Of a stretch of 25,173 nt of DNA, positions 23,477 to 25,173 are shown one piece after another. Origin of the DNA: Sedimentisphaerales bacterium (lineage in GTDB: Bacteria > Planctomycetota > Phycisphaerae > Sedimentisphaerales > SG8-4). Every line of letters begins with the position of its first letter. The first letter of the stretch is position 1. The stretch is taken from positions 1 through 25,173 of the forward strand of contig JAFGCA010000711.1 of NCBI GenBank assembly GCA_016932895.1, written 5' to 3'. The position numbers and the translations under genes are program-made. Below the pieces are notes generated by a model, which was not told where the DNA came from, did not search any database, and was given only the letters and a program-made list of their open reading frames with translations.

Positions 23477-24012
23477 GTGTTTGAAGACAAACTCCTAATT
23501 CGGCGGTTTAACGCGGGGATACCGACGCGCTGCGCCGCATCTACGAGAAATACAAGCCCGACCTGCTCGGTGTCGCACGGGCTCTCCTGAACGATCGGGG
23601 GGGCGTCGAAGACGTGCTTCACGATGTTTTTGTCGGCTTTGCCTCGCAGGCAGGGCGATTCTCGCTGAAGGGCTCGCTCAAGGGCTATCTGGCGGTCTGC
23701 GTGGCCAACCGGGCGCGCAACGTCAACCGCCGGGGGTGGCCGGTCGGAGTCGAAGGAGCTGTCGAAGTCCGGTCGCAAATGCACGGTCCCTCGGAGACGG
23801 CCGGCCTCGACGAGCAGCGCGACACGGTGGCCTGTGCCCTGGCAGGACTGCCGCCGGAGCAGCGGGAGGTGGTCGTCCTGCACGTGCTGGGCCGCCTGCG
23901 GTTTCGCCGGATCGCTCAACAGGCCGGGTTGTCAGTCAACACCGTGCAAAGTCGATACCGCTACGGGATCCAGAAACTGCGGTCCCTCCTGGATGGACAG
24001 GTAGAGTTATGA
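23477..24012 (+). pseudogene. ECF-type RNA polymerase sigma factor, frame broken by one base near 23515-23518
   Basis: From GTG 23477 the frame reads VFEDKLLIRRFNAG and then fails (37 codons to TGA 23588). In the -1 frame the protein resumes exactly as DTDALRRIYEKYKPDLLGVA, then VEDVLHDVFVGF (sigma region 2), SLKGYLAVCVANRAR, and region 4 ALAGLPPEQREVVVLH...LSVNTVQSRYRYGIQKLR, ending at 24012. Adding one G to the GGGG run (23515-23518) would give RRFNAGDTDALRRIY, which is the usual opening of such planctomycete sigma factors. So this is either a real frameshift, a homopolymer sequencing error, or -1 slippage on the G run. An internal start such as GTG 23614 would lack most of region 2. The next gene overlaps its stop as ATGA. 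Confidence 0.75.
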
Positions 24013-24278
24013 ATCGCGTCAAGAGAGTCGAAGAGCTGTTGCGACGGACGTTTCGCGAGGACCTGGACGCGTCCGTCCGGTCTGAGGCAGATGGGGGTAT
24101 CCTCGCAGACGCCTGCGCGACCATGAAACGGGCGGCGGCCCAGGAAAGTCCGGCCCGCCGCATTCATGTGTGGAGAACCGATCATGGAAAACAAAATGAC
24201 AAGATATTCCGCTGCGGCGGTCATCACGCTTGCCGCCGCGTTGGTACTGCTGAATCCCTTTGGAACATCGAAGAGTAG
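24009..24278 (+). CDS. Anti-sigma-like N-terminal cytoplasmic segment (89 aa reading)
   Basis: ATG 24009 overlaps the sigma stop (ATGA), so the two are translationally coupled. Residues 1-57 (MNRVKRVEELLRRTFREDLD, then SVRSEADGGILADACATMKR) are the short charged cytoplasmic segment usually found at the N-terminus of planctomycete sigma-linked membrane proteins. After WRT (residue 57) the frame reads 32 unrelated residues, because it runs inside the next gene in another frame. Without G24180 it would continue as WRT-IMENKMTRYSAAAV into the next protein. It is therefore either one half of a broken anti-sigma protein or a small separate sigma partner. Confidence 0.55.
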   Translation: MNRVKRVEELLRRTFREDLDASVRSEADGGILADACATMKRAAAQESPARRIHVWRTDHGKQNDKIFRCGGHHACRRVGTAESLWNIEE

Positions 24279-24963
24279 CAGTACCGTCTGGGCCGAGTTC
24301 GTCGAAAACATAGACAAGGCGCAAATGATCGTGCACAAAGAGCAGCGCTTCTTTTATGAACTTGACGAAGAGGAACCGTTTTTGGAGACGGATGTCGTCA
24401 AACACTGCTGCCAGAAGCTTGGAGTCGTCGAGGAGCAGTACAACACCGAAGGCGATCTCATGCATCGGGCCTACGTTTTAGGAAAACCGCGGGAGGTGGT
24501 GATTGTCCTGTCGCAATCGAAAAAGTACTTCAAAGTACCATTGAATGACAGTATGGCCCGGGTGATCGACCGGCTGACCCCCCGCGGGCTCGTGGAGCAC
24601 TTCAGGGCGATCGAGCACGCCGAGCTTGGTAGAAGCCGGATCGATGGACGCGAGGTGGAAGGATTCGAAGCCATAGACACCGATATCTGGCCCATACACG
24701 ACGAGTTTCATTTCCTGTTCCCGGTCAAGAAGATTACATGGCGCTTCTGGATCGATGTTGAAACCTCGTTGCCCGTGCGGGCGGAATACGAGGTCATCAC
24801 CGATAGAGGTCTGCTCACAGGGCTGAAGAAACTCAGGGTTCTGTGCAAGGCCTATGACTTCGAATACCCTCAGGAGGTTCGAGAAGAGCTGTATGAGCCC
24901 AATATTCCCGACGACTACGCGCCCTTGAATTTCGAGCCCGTCGCCGAAGAAGACGCCGCCTGA
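24184..24963 (+). CDS. Sigma-linked membrane protein with exported LolA/MucB-like domain (probable anti-sigma sensor part)
   Basis: Encodes 259 residues from ATG 24184, with GGAGA 8 nt upstream. One transmembrane helix lies at about 8-25 (YSAAAVITLAAALVLLNPF). The remainder faces the periplasm and looks beta-rich; the segment DGREVEGFEAID followed by WRFWIDVETSLPVRAEYEV is typical of the LolA/MucB-like fold found in planctomycete sigma-associated proteins, where a strand pairs a substrate-like ligand with a curved sheet. By analogy with MucB/RsiX it may sense an envelope ligand and keep the sigma factor inactive. It overlaps the previous reading frame by 95 nt; see the frame note there. Confidence 0.75.
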   Translation: MENKMTRYSAAAVITLAAALVLLNPFGTSKSSSTVWAEFVENIDKAQMIVHKEQRFFYELDEEEPFLETDVVKHCCQKLGVVEEQYNTEGDLMHRAYVLGKPREVVIVLSQSKKYFKVPLNDSMARVIDRLTPRGLVEHFRAIEHAELGRSRIDGREVEGFEAIDTDIWPIHDEFHFLFPVKKITWRFWIDVETSLPVRAEYEVITDRGLLTGLKKLRVLCKAYDFEYPQEVREELYEPNIPDDYAPLNFEPVAEEDAA

Positions 24964-24969
24964 CGCCCT

Positions 24970-24988
24970 GTCGGCAGTGCCGACTGCC
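24970..24988 (+). terminator. Hairpin downstream of the sigma operon
   Basis: GGCAGT (24973-24978) pairs with ACTGCC (24983-24988) across a GCCG loop; alternatively GTCGGCA pairs with TGCCGAC (24970-24984). It is 7 nt after the stop at 24963. There is no T-run, so factor-independent termination is uncertain. A second hairpin (CGAACC/GGTTCG, 25054-25070) follows. Confidence 0.35.
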
Positions 24989-25173
24989 ACTGGAACCGCC
25001 AAACAGGCCGGGACAGCAGAAATAGCGAAAGGTGAGCCTGGTGGGGCTGCTTTCGAACCGGCCGGGTTCGCAAAAACCTCCGAAAAATCGAGACTGTAGC
25101 ATCGTTACAGATAGTTTTCTCGCCTTCGGTCCCAGTATTGGACGATATCTCCGAGAAAAAGATCTCTTGGAGA
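24989..25173. other. Non-coding tail of the window
   Basis: I see no convincing gene here. It contains the CGAACC/GGTTCG hairpin (25054-25070), a CTGTA/TACAG pair (25094-25110) and, at the very end, an imperfect inverted repeat with TCTCC and GGAGA ends (25149-25173). Confidence 0.4.

Noticed and set aside
1..25173. CRISPR array, tRNA, rRNA, prophage or insertion sequence
   Set aside because: I saw no regularly spaced direct repeats, no cloverleaf with a matching anticodon arm, no transposase or integrase and no phage genes.

Overview
The window is a GC-rich, gene-dense bacterial chromosome segment carrying carbohydrate-degradation genes, with genes on both strands. Several features point to Planctomycetota, probably Phycisphaerae/Sedimentisphaerales: a prepilin-like protein with the H-X9-DG motif, an ECF sigma factor followed by a planctomycete-style anti-sigma protein, many secreted glycoside hydrolases, and A/T-armed dispersed repeats. 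This placement is inferred from gene style. No rRNA or other phylogenetic marker is present.

Layout. Positions 1-3163 (minus strand) hold a likely three-gene operon: a secreted serine hydrolase, an ATP-grasp ligase, and a membrane-anchored class-I amidotransferase/peptidase C26 cut by the window edge. Positions 3326-3796 hold a BrnTA-type toxin-antitoxin remnant with an intact CopG-type antitoxin and a 5'-truncated toxin, directly abutting the stop codon of a secreted DUF4965/glutaminase-like protein (3794-5899, minus). Divergent from it are a Gfo/Idh/MocA oxidoreductase, a YgjP-type metallopeptidase, a prepilin-like protein and a small membrane protein (6143-9513, plus). A 1747-residue secreted enzyme joining GH127, a carbohydrate-binding module, a GH43-like propeller and GH51 occupies 9558-14801 (minus). 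Then come a cysteine-rich lipoprotein, a small unknown protein, a cupin, a GH2-type enzyme with a C-terminal discoidin-like domain, and a HAD phosphatase (15008-20509, plus). The last part holds a GPP34/GOLPH3-like protein, a glycine-zipper lipoprotein, a TGS-domain GTPase, and an ECF sigma/anti-sigma operon that appears to carry two single-base frame disruptions (23477-24963).

How the genes work together. The multi-domain arabinosidase, the GH2 enzyme, the DUF4965 protein and the Gfo/Idh oxidoreductase fit an exported system for plant or algal polysaccharide, probably arabinose-rich, with sugars then processed in the cytoplasm. No SusC/D pair or transporter is visible. The most notable item is the single polypeptide that could combine beta-L-arabinofuranosidase (GH127) and alpha-L-arabinofuranosidase (GH51) activities with a GH43-like propeller between them. 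Several sigma70-like promoters (TTGnnn, 16-17 nt spacer, TAGAAT-like -10) can be read by eye. The main non-coding features are two copies of a roughly 95-bp A/T-armed repeat placed directly upstream of start codons, a second dispersed inverted-repeat element at 20539-20651, and several hairpins.
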